64,000 nt of DNA, from contig WHVA01000126.1 of assembly GCA_015179125.1 (NCBI GenBank), forward strand, positions 175,001 to 239,000, read 5' to 3'. Made by a program: the position numbers and the translations under genes. Positions within the stretch are counted from its first letter, which is position 1. The number at the start of each line of letters is the position of its first letter. The notes below the pieces were generated by a model. It saw only the letters and a list, made by a program, of their open reading frames with translations, was not told the origin of the DNA and ran no database searches. The stretch comes from Gautieria morchelliformis. Lineage: Eukaryota; Basidiomycota; Agaricomycetes; Gomphales; Gomphaceae. Positions 1-15,822 of this stretch are shown here, piece by piece.

Positions 1-172
1 AACATAGCACTTCGGGATTCCCAAGTGCGAATGCGGAATGGACGGGATGTCAGGTTTGGCTTTTGTGTGACTTTATCCGGTGGGTCTGTACGAAGTGAGG
101 GGAGTGGGGACTTCTCATTCTCTACTTCAAGACAGGAAAACCGGTTATGTACAGGCAGCAGTGGCACACATA

Positions 173-500
173 TCACCCGCTGCGCATCACAAAATCCGAC
201 GCATATTCCACTTCCGACATGCGATGTTCCCCATTTTCGGAACTTTCTTCCACAGTGGGCACTCTGCTTATGTCTTCCAGCACTAGGAACTCTGGAAGGA
301 GCTCGAGTTTCTCCTCCGTGGTCATAAGCCGGATGTCGAAAGCTTGGGGGCACTCATGGGCATGGTGGCCTGGCTGCCGGCATCGGAAGCAGGTGATGGT
401 CAGATTGCCTTTTCCGCGCATGCGGTCAACATCCATTGGGGCAGGGCCACTCTTCGAAGGAGGAGGGCTAGGGTTCCTAATGAGCTCAGTGAATCAACCG
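173..500 (-). pseudogene. Ty3/gypsy-type gag C-terminal remnant (CCHC zinc knuckle)
   Basis: The minus-strand frame reads a Pro-rich linker, then MDVDR, then the knuckle CFRCRQPGHHAHECP (C-X2-C-X4-H-X4-C), then an acidic tail containing TTEEKLELLPE. This order (PMDVDR, knuckle, acidic LEELL-like tail) is typical of gag proteins of fungal Ty3/gypsy retrotransposons, where the knuckle binds the element's RNA. Only the last 110 or so residues are readable. No protease or reverse transcriptase follows on either side, so this is a decayed fragment rather than an active element. A host CCHC protein is possible but less likely given this tail. Confidence 0.6.
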
Positions 501-1084
501 AATTAGCAAATCAAACAGGTATGTCAAAGGCTGATGTGTTGAACGGTGGCAGGTCATTTCAAAATAAATGGGTCGTGACATGGACCAGGCAAACCAGGGT
601 ATCGCTTAGGGCTTTGTGAGAAATTGGGTCGTCTTTGGCAATGTATTGTACTAGCTACTGACAGGTAGTGTGTAGTTATGTGAATCTTGGCATTTTGGTG
701 GTGGTGCTAAGCATGAGAAAGTTTTTTTCTTGAGACTCATTGTCAACAGCATTGCTTATAGACTGACCAGCTTATTTGTTGAATATTGATCATGAGATAT
801 TTGGCAACGCATCTGCATGCGGCGTTGGCAACTGTCTGGCTACGATGCCACGTCTGTGGTTGGTATGCCAGGCGCCAAGCAACAAGTTCGAACTTCTTCA
901 CTTCGGTTGCAGCCATGCCTTCAGGCAGCGACAGGGGTGCCGGCCCTGACCCTGGAAGAGGTGCCTATCCGAAGTGCAGCCTCATACCATGATAAGATGT
1001 GTTCCCTCCCAACTGGCAATTCGTGTTCTTGCATAGGTTATAACCGTTCGAGCTCTTTTTCCACCCCTTCTCGATCCACACTGT
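501..1084. other. Intergenic, no gene seen
   Basis: Only short overlapping ORFs in several frames without recognisable motifs. It lies between the gag remnant and the broken DUF6533 copy and is probably decayed repeat-derived DNA. Confidence 0.4.
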
Positions 1085-1490
1085 CTCAAACGAGTGCTGA
1101 CGTTGAAGTTATTATACTGTCGATGGGTATCAGTATTAATATGAGTTCTACCTCCCTCGCACTACCTTCGCCAACAGGCGTACCAACAAAGTACGGAATT
1201 GTCCCTCTTGCCATCCTGGTATATGGCTTCGGTCGGTCTGTGACTAGGATCAGTATTCAATGAGTATGGCCGACACCGTTATGATGTCCCTTGCATTTGC
1301 TGACGAGGTAAGTTTCACTTCGAGTGTCCGAGCTGCACTTTGCTAATTACTTATATTATAGGCCGAGTTCGTATGGAAGCGTCGCTGGTCGTTCGGACAG
1401 GGCACTAGTCATCTTTGTATGCTATACTACAGCCCCGGTAGCATCGAGTGTATGATGATATTGATGCCGTACATTCTACAACGGGGAACG
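1085..1490 (+). pseudogene. Broken 5' copy of a DUF6533 membrane-protein gene
   Basis: The plus strand carries the same exon/intron order as the three DUF6533 genes further on: an ADVEVI-like first exon, PTKYGIVPLAILVYGF, a microexon-like segment ending in FADE, and AEFVWKRRWSFG. Nucleotide similarity to the copy at 28.3-29.9 kb also covers introns. Three defects are visible. The codon aligned with the start ATG is ACG. The acceptor AG before the microexon (GATAG in the other copies) reads GATGT. The exon that begins with NRYF in the other copies is unrecognisable after about 1485, so the copy is truncated. The opposite orientation suggests an inverted dispersed duplicate. Confidence 0.6.
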
Positions 1491-2770
1491 GCAACGGGTG
1501 AGTAGTGATCCGAAGCGGAATTCCGTGCGGGGGGGAGGGCACTGCCAGTGCACATGGAGGCGTTGAGAAATCGGCTGGGGTTTCACACGCTGGCGTAGAG
1601 CACGAGACTCTCGAGGAACGAGGCACTGCGTATGGGGTAGAAACGGGAGGCTGGCCGAGGTTCGACACGTCTGCGATGAACTACCGTCCTGACTCATCTG
1701 GCTGCGTACCTCCTCGTAACCATAGGCGCCGGAAGCAGACAGCGGCAGAGTGCCTGAGTCTTAGCTCGCCGACGCTTCCGTTCCTTCAAGGAAGCCTGAT
1801 ATGTCGGGTGCCTGGTACGTAGTGCTTGCTCACTTTGTGATCACCGACCATTCGAAGACAATGCATGGTTGTCGGGTGAGGTTCCGATGGACGCAGGAAG
1901 ATTTGAATTGAGATGGGTGTGGTGCCGTTAGGAGCGCGCGGCGACTGGCGAAACGAGGCTTGGAGTGAAGGTGGAGGTAGCTTGATAAATATTGCAATCA
2001 TCGTCACGCACTAGGAGTGAAACCAAGCTTGAAGTAACACTGGAGGTAGATAACTGTAAATTACCTTGTATGGGCGACCCTCCTGGCCAACTGTCGTCCC
2101 GCGGGATACTTGTGACCCATCTTAGGATAAGTATGTAGCAGGGGTGTACGACGAAATTTGAAGTCGGTATCTTCTTCCTTGCACTCTCGCTTGACCGCCT
2201 ACGCAAGGATTATGACTTACCCCTCATTACTTCCTTCTCACCACGATTAGTTTCCGTACTTACTCATTTCATCAGCGTGATCCACATCCGCATATACCAT
2301 CGTACCGTCATCGCCCGACCACGATCACTCCACCAACTCAACCTCGCACCACCGCCTCCACACAAAGGAAATGAAGAGTTAAAGCTTACCCACAAGGCAC
2401 CAACGCAACAACATACGATGCAGGCACAGTCCTACGACAGGTCGATAGAGCACGCACGTTCTATTACAGACTGTGTCGGAGACGACGCGCGACGCACGAT
2501 ACATAAAGTAGCATTACGGAGAACTGGGTAACGACATCTCGTGGGTGAACAATTCCCCCGGGTGGCGAGATGCGAATTCTCCTGGGTGTACAGAATGCGA
2601 AGGGGTGGCTGGATGGGCAAGATGTGATGCGAGACAGCTGTTGGGACTCGAAGGACGCGACAGCGGGAACTAATGAACAACGGCAGCGGCGGTATTTATG
2701 TCAAGTCCGAGATATCGTACTTCTTGAGATATCGAACGAAAGAGAGAATGGAGGAAAAAAGCGCGAGAAG
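1491..2770. other. Intergenic stretch, no gene recognised
   Basis: GC-rich ORFs of up to about 100 codons overlap on both strands (for example 1505-1822 plus and 1928-2206 minus). None shows a domain, a sensible intron pattern or a signal peptide. The last few hundred bases are the 3' flank of the DAHP synthase gene. Confidence 0.4.
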
Positions 2771-5209
<2,439 letters not shown>

Positions 5210-6575
5210 TGCTGAAGGCGCAAAGGTCAGTGAGACTTATATACTTTTTTTTGGAGTAATTTAAGCAGAGGACAAGCTCATTCGAGTCAGGGCGTCTAAA
5301 ATATGCAGGTGCGCCGACAGACGCCCATGTCACGGCGTAACAGCAGCAACATCAAAAGCATATCTAGCACCGGCGCCATCGGGAGCAGAAGGTATCCTAA
5401 TCAGTATTTAATATGCTGCCTTCCTGGATACTCGTCGTATCCAATCCACCAAAGGGATTGCCCGGGATTGGCTGCTAACAAACGGACCGTGGCGACTCTT
5501 TTGGGGTGACTATGCACAAGTGCGGGTCGACGTCCGACCGGAATGTTCGAAGGTGGACGCGACGGGCGATGCTGCTTACCGTTTCGTACTCACCATATGG
5601 TGTCTCGCTGCTTGTTTGCTGATGGAAGCGTGCTTTAGTCCTGTGTGGAGGCCACCCAGCAGTGGGCTACGGGGACTTGGTCACTTGGACGGGGCAGAAC
5701 TGACGTCATATATATATATATATCCTCCGCGGGAAGGCAACATGGGGATTCATGCGGGGTCGAATAAACCTCTGCGCACGTGCGAAGTATATGGGGAAGC
5801 TCTTGTCAAAAACTAGAGTCAGCTTCGAGTACCTCGAGCTTCTAGTACCTGAGCTTCTGGGTACCTGGCCCGTATATGAGTTGCAACGTACCACCGATTC
5901 AGTCGGGAGTCCATCTGTTTGCCGTGATTCAAGGCGTATGCAGTAATCGTCTGCCCGATCGATCGAGCGATATACTCGGCTCCGAGGTCCCTCGTACCAA
6001 TGTACACGCCTTCTAGTAATTACGCGGATCACAGCTCCCTAGCTCGGCCCGCCATAATAACTATCCGAGTCGCCGTATACATCTCAGGCTGGAGAGACTC
6101 GGCGTACAGCTAGTCGATCCAGTCAAGTAACACTTGTAATAAGGGCTGCTCAGTCCTATTTCTGCGCAGCCTTAATTGCACACGTGCTTCTCGTAATGGT
6201 AAATTTACGCCTTTCCCTCTTGCTGGAACAGGTGGATCACGTTCAGAAGCTCATGTTACCACGGCGCGAGTCGCCGCGACTCGAGACGTGACCAGGCACC
6301 GCATGACGGTGGCTGCACAAGCCAAGATCGACAGGGCCGGCAGCCAGCAGCCATGTTCCAGCTCAAGGCTCAGTCAGCCCACCAAGCCACCAGCTCAAGC
6401 TCGGCCCATACACCAGTGTCATGCCAGGCAAGCCCTGAGAGTATCGCCGTAGCCTTGGAGGCTTGAGGCCGCCATTCTTCCCCCAGTGGACCACCCGCCG
6501 AGCAAAATTTCTGACATGAATATTAAATAATATCTGTATTGCGCTCTGCCATTGTCCATTGTCCCCAACGTCGCG
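5210..6575. other. Upstream region of DAHP synthase and unassigned DNA
   Basis: The first 200 bases before the ATG should hold the DAHP synthase promoter. A short (TA)n tract lies at about 5709-5722. At 5826-5870 a small tandem repeat built on AGTACCTGAGCTTCT recurs two to three times. No coding feature is supported. 3' flank of the next gene at the right end. Confidence 0.35.
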
Positions 6576-8200
6576 TTACCCGACTGTCGAGAACAGCGTC
6601 GTTTCTGTAAAGTAGCGTTCCCGCATGTTGAGGAGCAGGCGACAGCCCACTGTGCATGGGATGGCGATCGCCCATCTGAAGCGGGATGAAATTACCGCTT
6701 GGCCCGCATGCGGTTCGAGGCTCGTTTCAGACTCACCCTAGGGCAATCTTCGGGTCTACATGTAGTTTGCCGGGTATGGCCCAGACAATGCAATTCGCCA
6801 GGAGCGTCATAAACATGCTGGTTAAATTTTCCTGATAAGCAGGGGAAGGAAGATATGAATGGCTGCAAAATCATACATCAAGAAGTAGAAAGCACTAGTG
6901 CCACGGTCTAATATCAGCGTCGGCACACCCAGAACCTTTTCAAACATACCTGTCTCGAATGATCAGATGTAACAGCTTGGACCGTAGGTCGCTCCGGTAT
7001 ATCCTCCAGGCTTGGTACAGCATGAGGGACATGAGAAATGTTTCGAAAACAATCAGAGGGATCCACGAGACGAATGAACGGGGTGATGGTGCATTGTTCT
7101 GGCAGTCCGTCATGCCGTTTACGCGCACCAGCATAACTGGTAATATCGCGTGAGGGGTTAAGATCGAGAGGGGGGTCATGGGGGGCGTATCTCACTCTCG
7201 GGCTTCTCTAAAACGGCAAGTAACAGAGAGCTGACTACTTCCGCGATTAAGAGCACTATCATCAGTACAAGCAATCTTCGATTGGAGATATAAACTGCGT
7301 GTATCTGGAAATATTACAGTAAGCGTGTGGCCACGATGGGGTAGGAGACTGCACACCCGGAGGATAAGGATAACTAGATTCAAGGTCGTCAGTGCACAGA
7401 TTTACCCGCACGTATAGCTATCATACTTTCCGCGCTAATGATAGCGATAACCTGCCTGCGACACATAAGGATCAGACCGATGATTATGGACAGTTAACGA
7501 CTCAAGACCGTGCGCATCTCGGTCGTGATTCAAGAACTGGTTCGACATACGTAGTGAGCTCGCACCAGATGAAATGCTGACAGCTTGTGTGATGCCGCTT
7601 CAGGACATCAAGAATACGTGAAAAATTGGGGTACATACGCCTTTGGACTTATGTGAGTCCAGATATACAGATAAATCAAGTTCTTACCTGTAACGATTCC
7701 GAACTGTAGAAAAAGGCTGATTGTGCTCGTCAGTATACTACCCACATATGCAAGATAACATGAGACGGTACCTATCGAATAACAAAGAAGGGCAGCCATA
7801 CCAAAATAGCGATTCTGTAAACCTGCGCCGTCAGTAAAGTCATATACCTGGTCTACCATATATATACGTGCAAATATGAAAAGTGCCTTCCCTAGAGACC
7901 AGTCGCGCGCCCATACGAACTCAATCTGTAACAAAGTATGTTCATGCCGTTTGCGCACTCATTCATTGGGTAACATGCCTCGGCACCGAATGTAAGAGCT
8001 ATCGGAACATATTAGTCGATGCATCGATACTGACTGGTACGACACTCACAGTAGTCATAAATTAACATAGCGAGCGCAGCAACTCTCCCGTACTTTGTGG
8101 GTGTGTCTGGATGAAGAAGAATAAGGGAAAGAGGCGGCCAGTTAGTTATGTTGTTACACTCACCACCTGCGACAATAGCATCAACTAAATCGATAGCCAT
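6576..8200 (-). CDS. DUF6533-family seven-helix membrane protein (copy A)
   Basis: Function unknown; the family is abundant in mushroom-forming fungi and predicted to be polytopic membrane proteins. Start at 8200 (MAIDLVDAIVA). Small exons follow: 8106-8050 with TKYGRVAALAMLIYDY, a microexon reading SLTFGAE, then IEFVWARDWSLGKALFIF, NRYFGMAALL, IHAVYISNRRLLVLMIVLL, SFVSWIPLIVFETFLMSLML, and MFMTLLANCIVWAIPG with donor GTGAGT. The last exon is AIPCTVGCRLLLNMRERY, ending at the TAA at 6576-6578. Two junctions appear to use GC donors (GAG|GCATGT and TTT|GCACGT) where copies B and C have GT. All exons seem to join without a stop, making this the copy most likely to be intact. Middle exon borders are approximate. 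Confidence 0.7.
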
Positions 8201-9356
8201 CCTTGACGCGACCAAGTAGAGGAGGCGGCGTTCGGAAGGGAATAAAGGAGTTCTTGCCATTGTTGCTCATGTATATATCATCCCCGCCATGAATAAAGAT
8301 ATCCTCGCAGTTGACACTGAAGTTGCTGTAGCGTCCAATGGAACGGGGTGTCGTTTGAAATCCCATAGGGGTAGTGTCCGCCGGGGTCTGGGTTCATGTG
8401 TAAATAGATCAGTGTACTGCACGATTATCTTTACTCGGGAAAATACCACCTAGAAGCATTGAGAAACCCCGATAACTTACGCCACATACAATATTATTAC
8501 TCGAGCTATGCATGTGTAATTAAGGATCATTGAATACCCTTGATCAAGCATGTATCACCTATCACCCAAGAGTCGAGAAAACCCCGACTACTTACCTTTT
8601 CCGTCCGATTCGGGGAACCGCCTTCGAATACTATTCCAAACACCATAATAAAATATTAGATGGGACGAGCACTTTACGACAGACGAAACGATGCTTCACG
8701 CACACTGATCAGAGACACAGACTCACCGCCCACGGGGGGTTACGCGTACGACTTGCTTACTGTTAACAATCTTCTGCAGTGGTGTGTTTCGGGTACGCAA
8801 CACACATATTTCAAGGTGCGTATCTTGTATTTCGACGCGATGCGCCCTGTGGTTGTGGATATACCCACCAGAGGACAGAAATCACAGAACATGACGTCAC
8901 CACTGCTTGTCACGCCTTTTGAGCGAAAAAAGCAGATTGGTCTGCATTAATGGTCACCGGTCCGACTGCCAGGGGCAGCGTCAGATTGGCATGCACACTC
9001 AGTTATACTTGTTGTTGTATCTGGTCACGGGATAACGCCATGTCAGCAAGGACGAGCCAGGCAACTAGTATACTGTTCGTAAGCTGAGAGCCGAACTCGG
9101 ACCGGTAGGCTGCCCAGTTCAAACTTCAGACGTCCACGACAGGGAAAGAGGCGCGGCGCATTGATGATGGCAAAGAACGATGCGCCCTTGGCTAAGCCAC
9201 TGAACCAAAATCGAGCTACAGTCGAGCTACAACCGAGCTGCCACGGGGCCCTGGCAGGCGAGAAACACAACTTAACAGAAGACTGCCACTAGTATGAATA
9301 AACGCGGGGACAGTCTACACATGAGGACCAAATGCACATTCTGAAGTTATTCCAAT
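8201..9356. other. Intergenic between DUF6533 copy A and ABC transporter 1
   Basis: No coding feature is supported. Upstream of copy A two imperfect direct repeats resembling GAGAAAACCCCGACTACTTAC occur near 8458 and 8573. Short ORFs here have no recognisable motif. Confidence 0.35.
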
Positions 9357-12300
9357 TCACCGCCCACTCTTTCTGGAGTTCTCAGCCAATTTGTATAGCA
9401 CCTCCCGGTCCCCACTTTCGTCTACCAACGATTTCAGAAAGCCGCCGCTCTTCTTGAGTAAATTGGCGGGGGAATCAAACTCAACCATGTTTCCAGCGTC
9501 CAATACCATGATCTTGTCCGCATCCATGATCTGCCTGGTGTCAGCAATCTACTCGGCAACAGGAGGAGGGTGCACACCGTCTGCAGTCGATGTGCCACCG
9601 TGATAACTGTCACATCACTCAAGGCCTCTCTCAGTGCAGTTTGAATAATCATGTCCGTCGCATAATCAATGGCACTCGTAGCTGCACCACAGTCAGTCAC
9701 CATCAGCCGCATAACGGTAATGTATATTCACCCTCATCCAAGATGAGAAGTTTGCTCCTCCTCACAATCGCCCTTGCTAACGCCAAGATCTGGCGCTGAC
9801 CAACAGATAAGTTTCGTCCTCCACTCGAGATAGGGGTATCCAGCGTGATCTTTGATGCATTTTTGCTTTCCTGCAAGCTGAACAACCCTGCCGTACGAAG
9901 CGCATCGTTCAGGGTCGCGTCTGAATGCTCGGAGAAGGGATCGAGATTCGCTCGCAAGGTACCGGTCAAGAGTTCAGGTTGCTGCGGTATGATGGTGACG
10001 CTCGATCTGAGTGCGTGGAGGTTAATCGAACTTGTAGGCAGACCATCAAAGAAGACATCTCCATCGGTAGGTATGCACCGCAAAAGAGACAAGGTCAATG
10101 ACGATTTGCCGCTGCCTGTCCGACCCACAACTCCGATTCTTTCGCCGGACATGACTTCAAATGAAATGTTGTGCAACACCTAGATAGAAAGTGATGAGGA
10201 AGGTGCCAGATCCCCATGACAAATATCTTCACCTCCGGCCCATCAGAGGAGTAACGGGCACGAAGGTTTTCAACTTTGAGGGCACCAGATGCTGGCCAAT
10301 AAGCAGGTGGCTTTCCGGCGTCAGTGGCGTTCGGCTCTTGATCGATATTCACATATGCCTCTATGCGCTCAAGACTAATGCAGCCAGTGAGACCTCTATT
10401 AGACATTTGAGTCCGACTTGGCCCACCTATTACCCTGTACCTCCAGCTCATTCAAACATCTGACTGTTGGATTGAATAAATCTGAGGCATCCTAGAGAGA
10501 GTGATCTGCTCACTCCACCATAAAATCAAGCTGGAAAACGCCACCGCCATCGTTAAAGAAAAGCCTGAGTCGCTTGCCGTCCGCATCCCATTGCCGTAAA
10601 CCAGGTATGCAGCCAGACTGGAAGCGAATATGCTACCAATTGCGTCGGTACGTATGGACATCCATCTGTAAACACAATGAGGAACATAGAAGACTCTTAC
10701 AAATGATTCGGCGTACCGATTGCAATTGTAATAGGTCCGTGCAGGCCTTGTGTAATCATTGATGCGTTTCAAACTCTCCGCTTTGAAAGCTTCTTGGGCA
10801 CCATACGCCCGAATAGAAGCTAGGTGAACGTGGTCAGCGCTGAACCTATGGACTGTCAAGAAAATAAATCACTCAATCCCGCGATAGCCGCACCAAAATG
10901 GGCCAGGACGGGTGATCGAGAATTAGACATCTCCCGTTTGATAGGAAGTTGTGCCTTGATATACAGCTGGCCGCAGAAACGACCAGCGAGGAAAATGCCG
11001 ATCCCAGGGAGTGCAAACACAGGCACAAAAATAATGACGGCCGCGAATCTCACCATTAAAGATAGCGTTAATTCGATCTAGCAATAGGCTCAGCGATTAA
11101 ACACAGATCTCCACAGGGTCACCTACAACAGCACTGAGACTGTGGCTGAAAGGGCCATCCACAGCATTGATGTCTTGAGTACATCTTGCGATAATGCGAG
11201 CTGTCGGAACTGTATCCAACCACCTGGTGGAAAATGTCAACAATGAAAAAATAATAATTAAAAATCGAAATCTGACTTACCGAAGGGTCGTACCTAGGAC
11301 GCTTGTGATCAACTTCCGATGTATTGTACGGGATGCCTACGAGGCCCGCTCAAGAGGCGACGGAGATTGACAGGATCACAATATGCGCACCTTAATAGAT
11401 CCGAAGACATAGACCGCCGTGGACACAGAAGCCGTGAGAATGGTGCAAATGAGAATGATAGTGTATATGGTCAAATACAGTGACACAGGAACAGCCCAAG
11501 GGGCATGGAGTTCGTATTTCCCAGCCCAGTAACCCATAAACCAGGTCGATAGGGAGATGGTCAGCTCAGAGACAAATAAAGACCCAACAAAGGACACCCA
11601 GAATACTATGCCACCCAAAGTGGAAAGATACAGCTTAAGTGCGGGCCAGCTGACATGGCCGATAGGGATTTCCTCTGCCATTACCAGTTTCGCGGCCCCG
11701 ATGCTGTCCTTTTGCTCAGGTTCGACGGGATCAATGGTTTCCTCAGCCTTGGCAGTAATTTCGGTCATTGCATTAACTTCTTTAAGAAGTTTACCGTCCT
11801 TCATCAAGGCTTCCCCCGCCATGCCTTGACTTGCGATACGGCCGTCGAGGCCTAGAGAGACAACAAAGTCAACGATCGGGGCAACCATTGCGACGTTGTG
11901 TGTCTGGTCCAAAATTAGATCAGTCCTTCGATACGCCAGACAGCGCAGACAGCGCGGCGGGGATAGCTACCACAAGGATCGTAGTGCGGCCTCGAAGCAA
12001 GTCTCCTTGGAGACATTTTTCCACGATAAAGCTCGCCGTGTGTACATCGAGAGCAGCAAGAACATCGTCTAGTAAAAGAATTGCCGCATCTGAGTAAACG
12101 GCTCGAGCAAGTGTGACCCTTGCTTTTTGGCCGCCGCTAAAATAAATTCATTCAATGTACATCCTAAACCCTATGGGTCGAGCATAATTACCTTAGGGTT
12201 AACCCTCGCTCTCCCACTTCGGTCTCATCACCAGCGTCAAAGAGAGTCAGATCACGCTGAAGGCCACACTGGTATATAACTAAGGTGACGTTAAGCTGTA

Positions 12301-15300
12301 GTAGGCGAGAAGTAAAGATATGGCCAAACCTTTATCGTAACGCTCTTTGTCGTACGCCTTCCCAAATAGAATATTTCCCTGACAATGCAGTATTGCACAA
12401 CGAGCCGTATACGTATCACTCGAAGAATTATGGCTTACCTTGATAGTCCCGTTCTGCACCCAGGTTTCTTGCGCTGCATATGCAACACCACCTTCCCGAG
12501 GTAGCCTGAACCCAGCATTTGCACCAATCCCTTCGAAATGCATTTCGCCTTATAACAGGTATCAGTCAGATTTTTCAGGAAGAAATGGTCCATACCCAAT
12601 AAGGCCATGAGGAGGCTAGTCTTCCCGCTGCCAGTCGGTCCGATGATGAGATTGAGACTCTCGCGTTTGAAGAAAAGTTCTCCTTCAACTTGAAGGCGAT
12701 ACTGCCGCCCACTGTTCTCCTTCCCTTGTTCCTGTGGTCCTTCCCATGAGAATGCTGCGTCCCGGAAGCCAACTGCGGCTGGATGGATGGTTTCCGCAGG
12801 ATCGACAACAATTTTTTTATCACCTTTCCTAGTGAAACGGTCCAATAGCTCTGCCTAGCAGAAATATATCAGCAGGTCGATACTATAAAAAATAATAATA
12901 ATAAAATAATAATTGTTTTTACATTCAGAAGGAAATCATTTATCCTGCCCAGCGAAACTTTGGCTTGTTAAGGTAATAGTGAGATATGAAAACACTGCAG
13001 AGCAACAGTATGCCTGCGTACCATTGATGATGACTGGGATGAAGTAGAAGGTAGTAAAGAGCGTATCACGCATCAGGTCAAAGACGGCCATACTACTGAA
13101 TACTTTGGAGGCCGCCAAGACCTGACCTTGTATCGTAGTCTATCATGACAGCGGCTTGATGAGCGATGTCGTGGTAAAAAAAAGAAAAACATGAGGAAAT
13201 TCGCACATAGCATGTGAATGTGACCAGCATTGTCAATAACGGGAAGAAAGAGCTGTCAATTTTTGAGCATCGTTCTAGGATAAGAATACCCTGGAAAATC
13301 TTCACTTCAGGCTGTTATTCAACATATTAAACAACTTTCGCTTCTTCAAGAATCCGAGTTCGATTTCCCGCTCCTCTGCGATTTGCTTGTTCACTTTATC
13401 TTCCCAGCCAAATAGTTTGACCATGCGAATAATTGATAGCACTGTTGTGACGGCAAATCAGATCAGAACCAATCCGGTGGAACTGGACTTGCACAACTTA
13501 CCCTCTGTGACCGATTGCACGCGTGCATCCGTCTGGTGCATAATGTCAACTATACAAGATGTCACCAAACGATAGTGTTTCACCTACTTTTTTCATCCTC
13601 TGTGTCTGAACATGATCCAATAGCTGAGCGATATATCCCGGCAGAGGTATGGAAACCACCATGACGCTCATACCGGCTAAAGCACTGGATCTCAAGCTTC
13701 GGTCCCCACCATATATAGTCGGAAAGTAACCCATACCTCCAGCCCAAAATAGCATATAAAAACCATACACAAATGACCAACTCCATTGGGCCATATAACG
13801 CTACACGGTGAAGTGAGAACGTTATTTCCCAAAGCCCACGACGTCCCAACTTACCAACCATTAAAAAATCACGCCCGAGTGTGATATTTCCTAGATCTGT
13901 ACTAACATAGTTATTAATTCTCCCGACTAAATTGGCCTTCGCCTCAGGGTTGGGTGTCGCTCCGTCGCTTGAAGTATCTGCAGCTTCATTCTGCTCTATG
14001 GTCACAGTTTGGGGCAGGGTGGTTGATGAAGTGTCACCACTTCCTTGCGTTGTCCCCTCTCCCCTGTTAGAGCCCTCGGCGTCAGACTCTGTATCTGCAG
14101 ACCAAGTGCCTGAGGCAGTGATATCGTTACTCGGTGTGCTGCTTGGTTTAGCCTCCTCTTTCATCCTTACTCGTAAAGCGTGGTCAAAGACGAGCTGCGT
14201 CAGTATCGCTTCTGTGCGGACTAGTACTCGTGACTGTGTTATCTGTGTCAGAATTTGCACACATGACCTTGATGAAAAAACTGGACAAATGCACCCCAAG
14301 GTAAAGGTAATACTGCATGGAGAAAGAACCCAACTGCTATACTATTCAGCGTTTTTGAAATCTCAACGCGTGACAACCAGATGCCTACGTTTGGTCCAAG
14401 GAAGAGACAAAAAACCCAGACCCACGGGCGTACAGTCGCACCCTGGCCGCCTGTTTCGAGATATTCGAGCAGCTTGTTTAACGCAAGCGGTGGCATAAAG
14501 GCGCAGAGGCACTGGAAAAGACATCTACCCATGACACGGGATCATATGATCGATTATCTCACCTTTACTATGAGCATGCTAGCGAGAAGCACATATTCCG
14601 AAGCTTGATAGATAAAAAAGCAAGACATTATCGCTGTACGGCAATGCTGATATGGTGATACGTACCAAAGTAACGCATAAGACCCCAGAAGATATGTGTC
14701 CGTTTCCGGTGTATGTAAGGATTTAGTATCTTACGACGAGCACCCATTGAGGTTACTGTGACAAGCTACTGATATGCCTTACCTGTTCGCTCGTTGCTAC
14801 TAGGTGCTCTGCTCTATCGACATCAGCCAGTGGGGGGAGAGACTCATACGTGAGGTGTGGCACTCGCGCCGCCATAAAAATGACGGGATCCATGAACGTG
14901 AAAGACAAGAATGACCACCATGACGCTGTCTGTTCCGCATTCACTTCTTTGGCGGGATTCTATTAAGACCAGGATGAGAATAGCGTTAATAAATGACAAA
15001 TGCATATTTACCAAGGGGTCTACCGGAGTGTAGATGCGAGGTATAACCAGTGGGATAACTATTCCGACAAGAGACGCAACGCCGAGACGTGACCAAAGAA
15101 GCCAACCTTGTGCGCCGTCCACCGGTTTTAATATGTAGGTAGCAAGTGGATACAGATCACGACGAGCGTACACCGCCGCGACAGCCAGCATGATGACCGT
15201 CATATGAGTTCTAGCTACGGAGGACCATTCTCCGTTAGATACCAGAGTCATAAATGCAAGTAGTGAAGTGTAGGTCTAATTTTACACTGAGCAAAATGCA

Positions 15301-15822
15301 CTGGGCTTATGGAGGGATAATGACACGCACGTAAAGGACCACGCTGACACTTTCCACGAGCGTGTCCTGCGTGAAAACAGCGGACATATGACCAAATTGG
15401 ACGATGCTGTCATACCCGATCCATTCTTCTGATCCATTGAGATGTTCTTGGCCATCAGTTTTGAGGGTAAGTAAGGCTAACACGGTCAACCCAACCAGAG
15501 TCAATGTCCCCAGGAGGTTCAAGAACTTGCATATTAGAGTGAGCGCGTCCTGAGATTTGATTTGCTGCTTTGCCTTGCTGAGGAAACCCGAGGGTACAGC
15601 AAGGCTTGACGGTGGTATCGGTGTGTCCCGACGCGCACGAAGAAAATGCCCAGCTCTAATAAAAGCCTGTGCGAGAAATAGAACAATGGCCAAGTAGGCA
15701 GGCAACAGACGTTCGTGGGCCCGAAGGCTGGTACCGACAGACACGTGAGCAATATGATAGAAATGTAGAGTAAAGACTAACCACTCCTCAACATACTGAC
15801 CAGAGCTCATGTACAGATGCAT
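9357..15822 (-). CDS. ABC transporter, subfamily C (MRP/Yor1-like full transporter), copy 1
   Basis: An ATP-driven membrane exporter of the multidrug-resistance-associated type; substrate unknown. Order: N-terminal hydrophobic exons (15822-15307, 15251-14844), linker with NAEQTASWWSFLSFTFMDP, TMD1, NBD1, TMD2, NBD2. NBD1 has Walker A GPTGSGKTSLL near 12.64 kb, signature LSGGQKAR formed across an intron near 12.14 kb, and Walker B ILLLDDVLAALD with Asp where the catalytic Glu would be, as is usual in ABC-C NBD1. NBD2 has Walker A VVGRTGSGKSS near 10.12 kb, signature LSVGQRQ, Walker B LLILDEATSAID and the H-loop AHR. A highly polar Ser/Glu-rich loop sits in TMD1 near 14.0-14.2 kb. Many introns of 45-70 nt; every junction tested in the NBDs keeps frame. 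Stop TGA at 9357-9359. The exact start is uncertain. Confidence 0.88.

Noticed and set aside
9550-9600. Apparent frameshift after the H-loop of ABC transporter 1
   Set aside because: A 47-nt intron (GTGTGC...GGCAG) joins HRLQT to IMDADKI correctly.
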